NCBI RefSeq assembly: GCF_000174435.1
Contig: NZ_ACJN02000002.1
Span: 496,001 to 560,000 of the forward strand
Direction: 5' to 3'
Origin: Desulfonatronospira thiodismutans ASO3-1
Lineage (GTDB): Bacteria > Desulfobacterota > Desulfovibrionia > Desulfovibrionales > Desulfonatronovibrionaceae
Length of the DNA stretch: 64,000 nucleotides
The notes under the pieces were generated by a model. That model was not told the origin of the DNA, did not search any database, and was given only the letters and a program-made list of their open reading frames with translations. Below, in pieces: positions 16,561 to 24,252 of the stretch. Within the stretch, counting starts at the first letter, position 1. The number at the start of each line of letters is the position of its first letter. The position numbers were made by a program, and so were the translations under genes.

Positions 16561-18086
16561 CAGGACGTACCAGCCTCTGGGCGTAGAAGCGGAAAGAGAA
16601 TAACTTCCCGGATTGAAGCAGAATTTGTGAAGAGCATGACCAGGCGGTCAATCCCTATGCCTTCCCCGCCTGCCGGGGGCATGCCGTATTCCAGGGCCCG
16701 GATGTAGTCCTCGTCCATGTAATGGGCCTCCACGTCACCGGCCTCCTTATCCTGCACCTGCTCCTGGAACCGGCCTTTCTGATCCTGGGGATCATTTAGC
16801 TCAGAAAAGGCGTTGGCTATTTCCCGGCCGGCGATAAAAAGCTCGAAACGATCCGTAATGGCGGGGTCCTTATCGTTTCTCCTGGAAAGAGGAGAAATCT
16901 CTGTGGGATAATGATATATAAAATGAGGCTGCTGCAACCTGGGTTCCACCAGAAGGTCAAAAAGCTTGGCCTGCACCTTGGCCTGTTTTTCTCCCGGGAC
17001 CACATTTTCACCGAGGCGTTTCACCAGGGCTTTTGCCTTTTCCGGATCCTGGTAATCCTCCGGAGCCAGCCCCCCGATCTCTTCCAGGGACTTGAAAAAA
17101 GGTATTCTGGTCCAGGGAGGAGTAAAATCAATGGTGTTGCCCTGGTAGGTAATCTGTGTGCCGCCGGTCATGTGCCTGCACAGCCCGCTTATCATTTCTT
17201 CGGTAAAATCCATGAGGTCCCAGTAATCCACGTATGCCCGGTAAAATTCAAGCATGGTGAATTCCGGGTTGTGCTGGGTGGAGATGCCTTCATTTCTGAA
17301 ATTGCGGTTTATCTCGTAAACTTTTTCAAAGCCACCCACGAGCAGTCTTTTAAGATAAAGTTCAGGTGCAACCCGGAGGTAGAGCTTCATGTCCAAAGCA
17401 TTGTGGTGGGTGTTGAATGGCCTTGCTGTAGCTCCCCCGGGAATGGCCTGCATCATGGGGGTTTCCACCTCGATGAAGTCCCTGGCATCGAGAAAATCCC
17501 TGATATACCTTATGATGCGGTTTCTGGCCAGAAAAATCTGTTTGGAGGAAGGGTTGACAATAAGATCCACATACCTCTGGCGATAGCGGGTCTCGACGTC
17601 CTTAAGACCGTGGTACTTCTCGGGCAGGGGGCGTACAGCCTTGGTTAAAAGCTGGATTTCTTCCGCCTTGATGGTCAATTCGCCGGTCCTGGTGCGGAAC
17701 AGTGCACCGTGGACTCCGATTATATCGCCAACATCAAGCTTCTTGAAGACCTTGAATTCATTTTCGCCCAGCATGTCCCTCTGGACAAAGATCTGTATCC
17801 GGTCGCTGTGGTCCAGGATGTGAGCAAAAATGACCTTGCCGAAGGAGCGCAGGGCCATGATCCTGCCTGCTACCCTGTAACAGCGTGTATCAGCTTCAAG
17901 CTCTGCGGCATCAAGGCTTCCCGCCTCCTGAAGGATGCGGCTTATGTCCGTGTCCTTGCGAAAGCTGTTGGAAAAGAGTTCTACCTGCTGTTCCTGCAGG
18001 TCCTTTATTTTCTGCCTGCGGTTTTTCAGAAGCTGGCTTTCGCTTTGATCAGGTGTGTTTTCAGGTGTCTGACTGTTTTTTTTCAT
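16560..18086 (-). CDS. lysS: Lysyl-tRNA synthetase, class II
   Basis: This enzyme charges tRNA-Lys. An N-terminal OB-fold anticodon-binding domain (about 55-150) precedes the class II catalytic domain with motif 1 FIEVETPMMQAIPGGATARP, motif 2 FRNEGISTQHNPEFTMLEFY and motif 3 GEGIGIDRLVMLFTNS. I prefer the ATG at 18086 (508 residues), which matches the usual length. The frame stays open to a TTG at 18131, and neither start has a strong adjacent ribosome site, so the start is uncertain. It is the first gene of the long envelope operon. Confidence 0.95.
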   Translation of the reverse strand: MKKNSQTPENTPDQSESQLLKNRRQKIKDLQEQQVELFSNSFRKDTDISRILQEAGSLDAAELEADTRCYRVAGRIMALRSFGKVIFAHILDHSDRIQIFVQRDMLGENEFKVFKKLDVGDIIGVHGALFRTRTGELTIKAEEIQLLTKAVRPLPEKYHGLKDVETRYRQRYVDLIVNPSSKQIFLARNRIIRYIRDFLDARDFIEVETPMMQAIPGGATARPFNTHHNALDMKLYLRVAPELYLKRLLVGGFEKVYEINRNFRNEGISTQHNPEFTMLEFYRAYVDYWDLMDFTEEMISGLCRHMTGGTQITYQGNTIDFTPPWTRIPFFKSLEEIGGLAPEDYQDPEKAKALVKRLGENVVPGEKQAKVQAKLFDLLVEPRLQQPHFIYHYPTEISPLSRRNDKDPAITDRFELFIAGREIANAFSELNDPQDQKGRFQEQVQDKEAGDVEAHYMDEDYIRALEYGMPPAGGEGIGIDRLVMLFTNSASIREVILFPLLRPEAGTS

Positions 18087-18131
18087 GTGCTTGTATTTGG
18101 TTGCGGCTGGTCCTTCCAGGGGCCTGCTCAA

Positions 18132-18552
18132 AAGATTTTGGACCGGAGCTCAAGTCCAGGAGCAGAGCTCCAATCCAGATGTAAACTTTATAATTTATTT
18201 TAAAATAATGGTTCCGTCAAGAAACACGCACTCTCCGCGAGCTGAAAAATGTCTGCTGCGGGCATTTTTTTAAAGGCGCTAAAGCAGCATGCAACTAAAT
18301 GTATTGTTGTTGCTGTCGGGGGGCTGACTGCTTGATTACTCCGTTCGGATATGCCCCTGGCCATGCATTGTTCTCCCGCCCCCTTTTTGTTGCGGCATTC
18401 ACGGAAGTGCAGTGATGCATCAATATGGAATCACTCTGAAATACTGGGGGCAGGGTCGACAGAAAATGCTTGACAGACGATTGACATATGATAGTTGATT
18501 TAAGTGATCAGATGTAGACTAAAGTGGTGTTACCTTTAACCGCAGGTTTTTT
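18132..18552. other. Divergent intergenic region between lysS and proV
   Basis: About 420 bases without a gene separate the divergent lysS and proV genes and must carry promoters for both. Two TTGACA hexamers (18470-18475 and 18481-18486) face proV, but neither has a convincing -10 box at 16-18 bases, so I do not call a promoter. No riboswitch or hairpin of note was found. The region near 18180-18210 is AT-rich and would suit the lysS promoter. Confidence 0.4.
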
Positions 18553-19746
18553 ATGGAAAAAATTGTTATTAACAACGTGGTCAAGATTTTCGGAGATCAC
18601 CCGAAAAAAGCCCTGGAGCTTCTGCGCCAGGGTGAGCCCATTTCCCAGATCCTGGACAAGACCGGCAACGTGGTAGGGGTGGCTGATGTCTCCTTTACCG
18701 TGAACGAAGGGGAGATCGTTGTGGTCATGGGGCTCTCCGGCAGCGGCAAGTCCACCCTGGTGCGCTGCATCAACCGTCTTTTCGAGCCCACGGCCGGAGA
18801 GATATATGTAGACGGGCAGGATGTCTGCAAGCTGGACACCAAGGAGTTGCGGGATTTTCGCAGGCGCAAGTTCGGCATGGTTTTTCAGAACTTTGCTCTT
18901 TTCCCGCATCGGTCCGTGATCAATAACGTTGAGTTCGGCCTGGAAGTGCAGGGAGCAGACAAGGGAGAAATGAGGCAGAAGGCTGAAACTGCTCTGGAAA
19001 TGGTCGGGCTCAAGGGCTGGGGAGAGAAATATCCCAGTGAACTTTCCGGGGGTATGCAGCAAAGGGTCGGTCTGGCCAGGGCTCTGGCCCTGGACCCGGA
19101 TATCCTGCTCATGGACGAGGCCTTCAGTGCTCTGGACCCCCTTATCCGCAGGGATATGCAGGACGAACTCATCAACCTGCAGCAGAAAATGCAGAAGACT
19201 ATTGTCTTTATCAGCCACGACCTGGATGAGGCCCTCAAAATCGGGGATCGCCTGGTGATATTAAAGGACGGGGCAGTGGTCCAGATAGGCACCCCGGAAG
19301 AGATTCTGACCAGACCGGCCACGGAGTATGTACGTAAGTTCGTGGAAGAGGTGGATATCACCAAGGTTCTCACTGCTGAGTCGGTTATGAAAAAGTGCGA
19401 GGATGTGGCCTACCTGGGATCAGACGGCCCCAATGCAGCAATGCGCAAAATGAAAAAGAACGCCATTGCCTCGCTTTTTGTTTTGAATAAAGACCGCACT
19501 CTGGCCGGCATTGTTTTCGCCGGCGAGGTGCGCAGGCTGGTGGATGAGGGAGAAAGCGATCTGGAAAAAGCTATGCACAAAGATATAAAGATGGTCAGCC
19601 GGGATACCCCGGCCCAGGAACTTTTTCCCATTATGCAGGACATGTCCTACCCCGTGGCAGTTGTGGACGATGAAAACAAGCTTCTGGGGATCATAGTCAA
19701 GGGCCTGCTCTTTTCCGCCATTGCCGAACGGGGAGGTGACGTATGA
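18553..19746 (+). CDS. proV: Glycine betaine/proline ABC importer ATPase with CBS domains
   Basis: ProV/OpuA-type ATPase of the osmoprotectant importer. Walker A is GLSGSGKST (60-68), the Q-loop is MVFQNFALFPHRSV, the signature is LSGGMQQRVGLARAL, and Walker B is ILLMDEAFSALDPL. The N-terminal EKIVINNVVKIFGDHP with the ALELLRQG helix is specific to ProV/OpuAA. The C-terminus (about 280-395) carries two CBS domains, which in OpuA sense ionic strength. The length is 397 residues. The stop overlaps the proW start by 4 bases. Confidence 0.95.
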   Translation: MEKIVINNVVKIFGDHPKKALELLRQGEPISQILDKTGNVVGVADVSFTVNEGEIVVVMGLSGSGKSTLVRCINRLFEPTAGEIYVDGQDVCKLDTKELRDFRRRKFGMVFQNFALFPHRSVINNVEFGLEVQGADKGEMRQKAETALEMVGLKGWGEKYPSELSGGMQQRVGLARALALDPDILLMDEAFSALDPLIRRDMQDELINLQQKMQKTIVFISHDLDEALKIGDRLVILKDGAVVQIGTPEEILTRPATEYVRKFVEEVDITKVLTAESVMKKCEDVAYLGSDGPNAAMRKMKKNAIASLFVLNKDRTLAGIVFAGEVRRLVDEGESDLEKAMHKDIKMVSRDTPAQELFPIMQDMSYPVAVVDDENKLLGIIVKGLLFSAIAERGGDV

Positions 19747-20579
19747 GTTTTGAATTGCCGAGGATTCCTCTGGGCGATGGCATAGAAGCTGCCCTTGACT
19801 TCCTGGTTGATCATCTGGCCCTGGCCACGAGGGCTTTTTCTGCAGTGGCTGACCAGGGTCTGCGTTTCATCGAAACATCGCTTCTGGGCGTACATCCTGT
19901 GATAGTAATTGTCATTGTTACAGCTCTCGTTTTTTTCATGACCAGAAAGCGTGGGGTGACCGTCTTTACATTCCTGGGTCTTGGACTTATATGGAACATG
20001 GGTTTATGGACAGCCACCGCCAGTACTTTGAGCCTGGTGGTGGTGGCTACCCTGATCGCCATTGCCATAGGCATCCCCTTGGGGATCATTGCCGGACTAA
20101 GTGACTGGGTTTATCGAATTGTCCGGCCCATACTTGATTTTATGCAGACGCTGCCGGCTTTTGTTTACCTTATCCCGGCCATCCCTTTTTTCGGGCTGGG
20201 CAAAGTGGCCGCTATTTTTGCCACTGTGGTCTTTTCCATGCCGCCGGCCATCAGGTTCACCAACCTTGGCATCAGGCAGGTACCCAAGGAGCTCACCGAG
20301 TGTGCAGATGCCTTTGGTGCCGACCGCTGGCAGAAGCTGTTCAAGATCCAGCTGCCCCTGGCCAAGACAACTATTATGGGGGGAGTCAACCAGACTGTGA
20401 TGCTGGCTCTGTCAATGGTGGTTATCGCGGCCATGATCGGGGCCGGCGGGCTCGGTGGCGAAGTATGGCGGGCCATTCAACGCCTGCAGCCTGGTGCCGG
20501 ATTTGAGGCGGGTATCGGAATTGTAATTCTGGCAATTATATTAGACAGGTTGTTGCAAAGCCTGGCTTCTAAAGATTAA
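19743..20579 (+). CDS. proW: Glycine betaine/proline ABC importer permease
   Basis: This 278-residue integral membrane protein is of the ProW/OpuAB type. Hydrophobic segments lie at about 50-65, 70-125, 140-175 and 205-270. The EAA loop that contacts ProV is visible around ELTECADAFGADRWQKLFKIQ with LPLAKTTIMGGVNQ. The start overlaps proV (ATGA). A gap of 120 bases follows before proX and includes a weak stem (20615-20622 with 20662-20670). Such structures sometimes set the different expression level of the binding protein, but this one is short. Confidence 0.95.
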   Translation: MSFELPRIPLGDGIEAALDFLVDHLALATRAFSAVADQGLRFIETSLLGVHPVIVIVIVTALVFFMTRKRGVTVFTFLGLGLIWNMGLWTATASTLSLVVVATLIAIAIGIPLGIIAGLSDWVYRIVRPILDFMQTLPAFVYLIPAIPFFGLGKVAAIFATVVFSMPPAIRFTNLGIRQVPKELTECADAFGADRWQKLFKIQLPLAKTTIMGGVNQTVMLALSMVVIAAMIGAGGLGGEVWRAIQRLQPGAGFEAGIGIVILAIILDRLLQSLASKD

Positions 20580-20699
20580 TCTTCATGATACTTTGGAGGT
20601 CCGGTCAAATAAAATGAGGGCTGTGAAATTGAATGGCCGGGTTTAAGCATACTGGTCCCATAGCCCTTCAACCCTTAAAAGAATGTAAGGAGGTTTACA

Positions 20700-21551
20700 A
20701 TGATTAAAAAAGGTTTGGCAGTATTGTCTGTGCTGGCGTTGCTTATGGGTTTTGCTTCCAGTAATGCCGGGGCCCAGGACAGGCTGACCCTGGCTTACGT
20801 GGAATGGGACTGCGCAGTGGCCAGCACTGATGTAGCTAAAGCGGTTCTCCAGGAGGAACTCGGGTACAATGTCGAGAGCATGTCCGTCAGCGCAGCCGCC
20901 ATGTGGCAGGGCGTAGCCTCGGGAGATGTGGATGCCCATGTGGCTGCATGGCTGCCTGTTACCCACGGCGATTATATGGATGCCACAGAGGGACAGCTTG
21001 AAGACCTTGGGAAGCTTACAGATGGTGCAAAGATCGGTCTTGTTGTACCTGAGTACGTAGACATTGACAGCATTGAAGATCTTAATGACTATGCTGATGA
21101 ATTTAATGGCAGGATTACAGGGATTGACCCCGGAGCGGGCATCATGTCCAGGACTGAAGAGGCCCTGGATGAATACGGACTTACTGAATTCGAACTGCAG
21201 GAAGGAAGCGACGCTACCATGAGTGCCGCCCTGAGAGACGCCACCCGCCGCGATGAGTGGATTGTTGTGACCGGATGGTCTCCTCACTGGAAATTTGGAC
21301 GCTGGGATCTCAAGTATCTTGAAGACCCCAAAGAGGTATACGGTGAAGCCGAGCATATCAGCAAAATGGCCCGCCAAGGCCTTGCCGACGATGCTCCCGA
21401 AGCATACGAGTTCCTCAAGAACTTTTCCTGGACCCAGGAAGAGATGGCTGTGCTCATGGAATGGAACGAAGACGGCGGTGATTCCTATGAAAACGCCGTA
21501 CGCTTCATTGAGGAGCATCCTGATCTTGTAGACCAGTGGCTGGGAAGATAA
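20700..21551 (+). CDS. proX: Glycine betaine/proline-binding periplasmic protein
   Basis: ProX captures the osmoprotectant for ProVW. The 283-residue protein has a signal peptide (about 1-25, ending ASSNAGA), then LTLAYVEWDCAVAST, MSVSAAAMWQGVASGDVDA and VAAWLPVTHG. The Trp-rich segment VTGWSPHWKFGRWDLKYL is the type of aromatic region that boxes the trimethylammonium group. The mature protein is markedly acidic, which would suit a saline habitat. A strong ribosome site (AAGGAGG) precedes the ATG. A long terminator follows at 21587. Confidence 0.95.
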   Translation: MIKKGLAVLSVLALLMGFASSNAGAQDRLTLAYVEWDCAVASTDVAKAVLQEELGYNVESMSVSAAAMWQGVASGDVDAHVAAWLPVTHGDYMDATEGQLEDLGKLTDGAKIGLVVPEYVDIDSIEDLNDYADEFNGRITGIDPGAGIMSRTEEALDEYGLTEFELQEGSDATMSAALRDATRRDEWIVVTGWSPHWKFGRWDLKYLEDPKEVYGEAEHISKMARQGLADDAPEAYEFLKNFSWTQEEMAVLMEWNEDGGDSYENAVRFIEEHPDLVDQWLGR

Positions 21552-21586
21552 AAAAACCTTGACGTGTCATTTCATTTGAGTTAATC

Positions 21587-21633
21587 ATATGTCTTTGCAG
21601 GGCGAAATAAAGCCCTGCAAAGACATATTTTTT
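21587..21633 (+). terminator. Rho-independent terminator after proX
   Basis: A perfect 17-base stem (21587-21603 with 21612-21628) with an 8-base loop is followed by a T-run to 21633. It ends the proVWX transcript and insulates the tRNA locus. Confidence 0.9.
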
Positions 21634-21656
21634 CCAAGACAAATTTTTCTCAATGT

Positions 21657-21734
21657 TCCCCGGCAGCTCAATTACGCCTCCGGCGTAACAGAGCGGGTGG
21701 CTGTAATCACGCTGGGGCGTGATTGGCGGTTCAA
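21657..21734 (+). pseudogene. tRNA-Asn pseudogene with palindromes in D and anticodon arms, copy 1
   Basis: The segment matches the intact tRNA-Asn at 21855 from its first base (TCCCCGG) through the T-arm (GGCGGTTCAA), then breaks off. The D-loop CGG is replaced by the palindrome TTACGCCTCCGGCGTAA (21672-21688). The anticodon 3' side is replaced by a palindrome centred on TCACGCTGGGGCGTGA (within 21705-21724). The GTT anticodon and the 3' acceptor strand are lost, so it cannot be a working tRNA. It is followed by 20 bases also found just upstream of the true tRNA, forming a 99-base tandem unit. Confidence 0.9.
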
Positions 21735-21755
21735 AAATAAGATTACTCTCTATGT

Positions 21756-21833
21756 TCCCCGGTAGCTCAATTACGCCTCTGGCGTAACAGAGCGGGTGGC
21801 TGTAATCACGCTGGGGCGTGATTGGCGGTTCAA
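21756..21833 (+). pseudogene. tRNA-Asn pseudogene with palindromes, copy 2
   Basis: This has the same structure as copy 1: tRNA-Asn 5' half with TTACGCCTCTGGCGTAA in the D-loop (21771-21787) and TCACGCTGGGGCGTGA in the anticodon arm (within 21804-21823), truncated after TTCAA in the T-arm. Both palindromes keep perfect or near-perfect arms although the centre of the first has changed relative to copy 1. Confidence 0.9.
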
Positions 21834-21854
21834 AAATAAGATTACTCTCTATGT

Positions 21855-21930
21855 TCCCCGGTAGCTCAATCGGCAGAGCGGGTGGCTGTTAACCACTAGG
21901 TTGGCGGTTCAAGTCCGTCCCGGGGAGCCA
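21855..21930 (+). tRNA. tRNA-Asn (anticodon GTT)
   Basis: This is a complete cloverleaf of 76 bases with encoded CCA. The acceptor TCCCCGG pairs with CCGGGGA, the D-stem is GCTC/GAGC, the anticodon stem GGTGG/CCACT encloses loop CTGTTAA with GTT at the centre, and the T-arm is GGCGG-TTCAAGT-CCGTC. It is the only intact tRNA in the window and the parent of the four damaged copies around it. A terminator hairpin follows 6 bases after CCA. Confidence 0.97.
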
Positions 21931-21936
21931 ATTTTC

Positions 21937-21970
21937 AAGGCCTCTGGAGCAATTCAGAGGCCTTTATTTT
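21937..21970 (+). terminator. Terminator after tRNA-Asn
   Basis: A 10-base perfect stem AAGGCCTCTG/CAGAGGCCTT (21937-21946 with 21955-21964), an 8-base loop and a T-rich tail. The same sequence, slightly changed, follows the damaged 3' copy at 22090. Confidence 0.85.
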
Positions 21971-22003
21971 GGATTTTAGCAAATGTTTTGCTGTTTTTCG
22001 TTA

Positions 22004-22083
22004 GGTGGCTGTTAATCACGCCTGTGGCGTGATTGGCGGCCTGTCACGCCGGAGGCGTGATTCAAGTCCGTCCCGGGGAGCCA
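22004..22083 (+). pseudogene. tRNA-Asn 3' fragment with two palindromes, copy 3
   Basis: The segment begins in the anticodon stem (GGTGGCTGTTAA) and runs to the encoded CCA of tRNA-Asn. It is interrupted by TCACGCCTGTGGCGTGA (22016-22032) where the 3' anticodon stem should be, and by TCACGCCGGAGGCGTGA (22044-22060) inserted between the T-stem GGCGG and TTCAAGT. The 5' half of the tRNA is absent. It forms the left border of the GIY-YIG gene unit. Confidence 0.9.
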
Positions 22084-22089
22084 ATTTTC

Positions 22090-22122
22090 AAGGCCTCTGG
22101 AGCAATTCAGGGGCCTTTTTTT
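22090..22122 (+). terminator. Terminator copy after tRNA fragment
   Basis: The stem AAGGCCTCTG/CAGGGGCCTT (one G-T pair) with a run of seven T is a duplicate of the tRNA-Asn terminator. It lies 7 bases upstream of the GIY-YIG start, so that gene must be expressed by read-through or from a very short leader. Confidence 0.8.
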
Positions 22123-22128
22123 ATTCCC

Positions 22129-22407
22129 ATGCCATATTTTGTCTACATCCTTCAAAGCAGCAGTACCGGCCGTTACTACTGTGGCCAGACTGACGACCTG
22201 ACCAAACGCCTGGCCCAGCATAATGATCCATCCCAGATGCTTACGCTGACGACAAAAAGGCACCGTGGTCCATGGGATCTGATATGGAGCCAGGAGCTCG
22301 AAACCCGCCAGGAAGCACTACGCTTGGAGCGCAGGATAAAGAAGCGTGGCATAGGACGGTACTTGGCAGATACTGGTAAGAGCCAGTTTCAGCACAGGGC
22401 TGATTAA
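22129..22407 (+). CDS. Small GIY-YIG domain nuclease
   Basis: The 92-residue protein begins at ATG 22129 (MPYFVYILQS), where homology of the family starts. The frame is open further upstream, but that part is translated tRNA fragment and terminator. Conserved elements are FVYIL, RYYCGQTDDLTKRLAQHN (the GIY-YIG core and its Arg) and RLERRIKKRG with the Glu region before it. Stand-alone proteins of this YhbQ-like type are common but their role is poorly known; the domain is the catalytic module of homing endonucleases and UvrC. The gene lies between two tRNA-Asn 3' fragments, and its TAA stop (22405-22407) adjoins the first palindrome of the right-hand copy. No ribosome site is evident, as the terminator T-run lies directly in front. 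Confidence 0.88.
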   Translation: MPYFVYILQSSSTGRYYCGQTDDLTKRLAQHNDPSQMLTLTTKRHRGPWDLIWSQELETRQEALRLERRIKKRGIGRYLADTGKSQFQHRAD

Positions 22408-22475
22408 TCACGCCTGTGGCGTGACTGGCGGCCTGTCACGCTGGAGGCGTGATTCAAGTCCGTCCCGGGGAGCCA
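22399..22475 (+). pseudogene. tRNA-Asn 3' fragment with two palindromes, copy 4
   Basis: This is nearly the same as the fragment at 22004: a short anticodon-loop remnant, TCACGCCTGTGGCGTGA (22408-22424), GGCGG, TCACGCTGGAGGCGTGA (22436-22452), then the 3' end of tRNA-Asn including CCA. The two fragments are direct repeats bracketing the GIY-YIG gene, about 390 bases apart. The downstream flank after ATTTTCA differs from that of the other copies. Confidence 0.9.
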
Positions 22476-22481
22476 ATTTTC

Positions 22482-22518
22482 AAAGGGGCTGAACTTCGAT
22501 ATAAGTTCAGCCCCTTTT
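22482..22518 (+). terminator. Terminator after GIY-YIG/tRNA fragment unit
   Basis: A 15-base perfect stem (22482-22496 with 22503-22517) and 6-base loop with T-run. The stem sequence is unrelated to the tRNA-Asn terminator. Confidence 0.9.
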
Positions 22519-22520
22519 TT

Positions 22521-22793
22521 ATTGTCTGGCGGTCCAGTTATTGAGATACGGTTATATTACCTGAAGCCGGCAGGAAAGTGCCTGAGCCATGAGGCACAGG
22601 TTCAAATGTGTCTTTTACTGTCCATTTTTTGTAGAACCACCAGGTTTTGCAGGTATTTTGAAAGCTTGTGCAGCAGCCTATAAGCATATATAAACAAGTG
22701 CAGTCTTTTCAGGTAAAGCAAAGGAAGTGATGAGCTGACCTGATGCTTTTGACGGGCGAACACTCAAAACAGAGATTCAAAATGGGATAAATT
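22521..22793. other. Intergenic region before the flavoprotein gene
   Basis: These roughly 270 bases contain no recognisable gene, repeat or clear promoter. A weak stem-loop, GTGCCT/AGGCAC, lies near 22577-22598. Confidence 0.4.
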
Positions 22794-24212
22794 ATGGCAG
22801 AAAAGGACTCAGTTAAAGAATATGATGTGATAATCGTGGGATGTGGTCCGGCTGGACTCTTTGCTGCTTATTATCTGGGCGAGCATACGGACCTCAATGT
22901 CTTGGTCCTTGAAAAGGGCAAGTCTTCCCGGAAAAGGCTCTGTCCAATAAATGGGGAAAAGGAGTGCATGCGCTGCAGGCCCTGCAATATAATGTCCGGT
23001 GTTGGTGGAGCAGGCCTTTTTTCCGACGGCAAGCTCAATTACATCCACAAGCTGGGCAAGACGGATCTGACCCAGTTTATGCCTGTTTCAAAAGCCAGTG
23101 AGCTCATCCGCGACACTGAAGAGATTTACAACCGTTTCAACATGGATGGAAAAGTTTACCCCACGGACTGGGAAAAAGCCAGAAAAATCCGCAAAGATGC
23201 TCTGAAAAACGGCATTGACCTTTTGCTCATCCGGCAAAAGCACCTGGGAAGCGACAAGCTGCCCGGACATATTTCCGCTATGGCTGAATACGTCCGGGGC
23301 AAGGGTGTAAACATCCATACCTCTGAAGAGGTCAAAGATATTCTGGTGGAGCAGGGGCGGGTGCAGGGAGTGGCAACCAGCCGCAGAGAGTACAGGGCCC
23401 CAAGCGTGATCCTGGCTCCGGGCAGGGTAGGAGCGGAGTGGATGGGGGATCTGGCCCGGCGGCACGGTCTGAATATATCTCAAAGAGGTATCGAGGTGGG
23501 AGTGCGGGTGGAAGTAAGCCGGGATATCATGAGCGATCTATGCGACGTGATTTATGATCCGACCTTTTTTATCCGCACCAATACCTACGATGACCAGGTC
23601 CGCACCTTTTGTACCAACCAGGGCGGCTTCGTGGCCCTGGAAAACTACCAGGACTTTGTCTGTGTCAACGGCCACGCCTATATGGACAAAAAGTCGGACA
23701 ACACCAACTTTGCTTTTCTTTCCAAGGTTGTCCTGGAAGATCCTGTAACCAGCAACCAGGCGTACGGTGAATCCATAGGCCGGCTGGCCACAATCATCGG
23801 CGGGCACAGGCCTATACTGCAGCGCTTTGGTGACCTCAGGCGCGGAAGACGCTCCACATGGAACCGTGTGCGCAACAGCTTTGTTGAGCCCACCATGAAG
23901 AATGTAACCTGCGGAGATATCGCCATGGCCCTGCCGGAGCGAATCCTGCGAAACATTGTCGAGGGGCTGGAAAAGTTGAATAAGGTGATACCAGGTGTGG
24001 CCAGCGAGGGGACCCTGCTTTACGCACCCGAGATCAAGTTTTTCGCCACCCAGGTTCAGTCCAGCAATGTCCTGGAGACTGCGGTCAAAGGGCTTTTCGT
24101 GGCCGGAGACGGCCCCGGAGTCGCTGGCAATATAGTTTCCGCCTCAGCTACAGGACTGATCCCGGCCAAGGAAATCGCCTGGAGGCATGCAACCGGGGCA
24201 GGTGATAGCTGA
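22794..24212 (+). CDS. FAD-dependent dehydrogenase, COG2509-like
   Basis: The 472-residue flavoprotein has the N-terminal dinucleotide fold VIIVGCGPAGLFAAYYL, a Cys-rich segment LCPINGEKECMRCRPC, GVGGAGLFSDGKLNY and a C-terminal FAD motif GLFVAGDGPGVAGNIVSA. This pattern matches the uncharacterised COG2509 family. Their substrate is unknown. The protein is probably cytosolic because no signal peptide is seen. It stands alone, transcribed toward the lipoprotein gene on the other strand. Confidence 0.85.
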   Translation: MAEKDSVKEYDVIIVGCGPAGLFAAYYLGEHTDLNVLVLEKGKSSRKRLCPINGEKECMRCRPCNIMSGVGGAGLFSDGKLNYIHKLGKTDLTQFMPVSKASELIRDTEEIYNRFNMDGKVYPTDWEKARKIRKDALKNGIDLLLIRQKHLGSDKLPGHISAMAEYVRGKGVNIHTSEEVKDILVEQGRVQGVATSRREYRAPSVILAPGRVGAEWMGDLARRHGLNISQRGIEVGVRVEVSRDIMSDLCDVIYDPTFFIRTNTYDDQVRTFCTNQGGFVALENYQDFVCVNGHAYMDKKSDNTNFAFLSKVVLEDPVTSNQAYGESIGRLATIIGGHRPILQRFGDLRRGRRSTWNRVRNSFVEPTMKNVTCGDIAMALPERILRNIVEGLEKLNKVIPGVASEGTLLYAPEIKFFATQVQSSNVLETAVKGLFVAGDGPGVAGNIVSASATGLIPAKEIAWRHATGAGDS

Positions 24213-24252
24213 TCTCCGGCCGGGGTTGTCCGAAAGGATCGCTATGGGCTGA

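Larger units (their letters stand above)
21656..21853 (+). repeat. Two 99-base tandem repeats upstream of tRNA-Asn
   Basis: Units 21656-21754 and 21755-21853 are almost identical; two differences were seen by eye (CAG/TAG in the D-arm and one base inside the first palindrome). Each unit holds a broken tRNA-Asn plus a 20-base leader that also precedes the intact tRNA. This suggests repeated duplication of the leader and 5' part of the gene after the palindromes were already present. Confidence 0.9.

Noticed and set aside
18087-18131. TTG start giving a longer LysS
   Set aside because: The N-terminus would be atypical and has no clear ribosome site; kept only as an alternative.
18470-18486. 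Two TTGACA hexamers before proV as sigma-70 promoters
   Set aside because: No acceptable -10 hexamer at 16-18 bases from either one.
21656-21853. Tandem repeats considered as a short CRISPR array
   Set aside because: The units are contiguous, contain tRNA-Asn sequence, and have no unique spacers or cas genes.
22033-22128. Longer N-terminus for the GIY-YIG protein
   Set aside because: That stretch is tRNA fragment and terminator sequence, and the family begins at MPYFVYIL.
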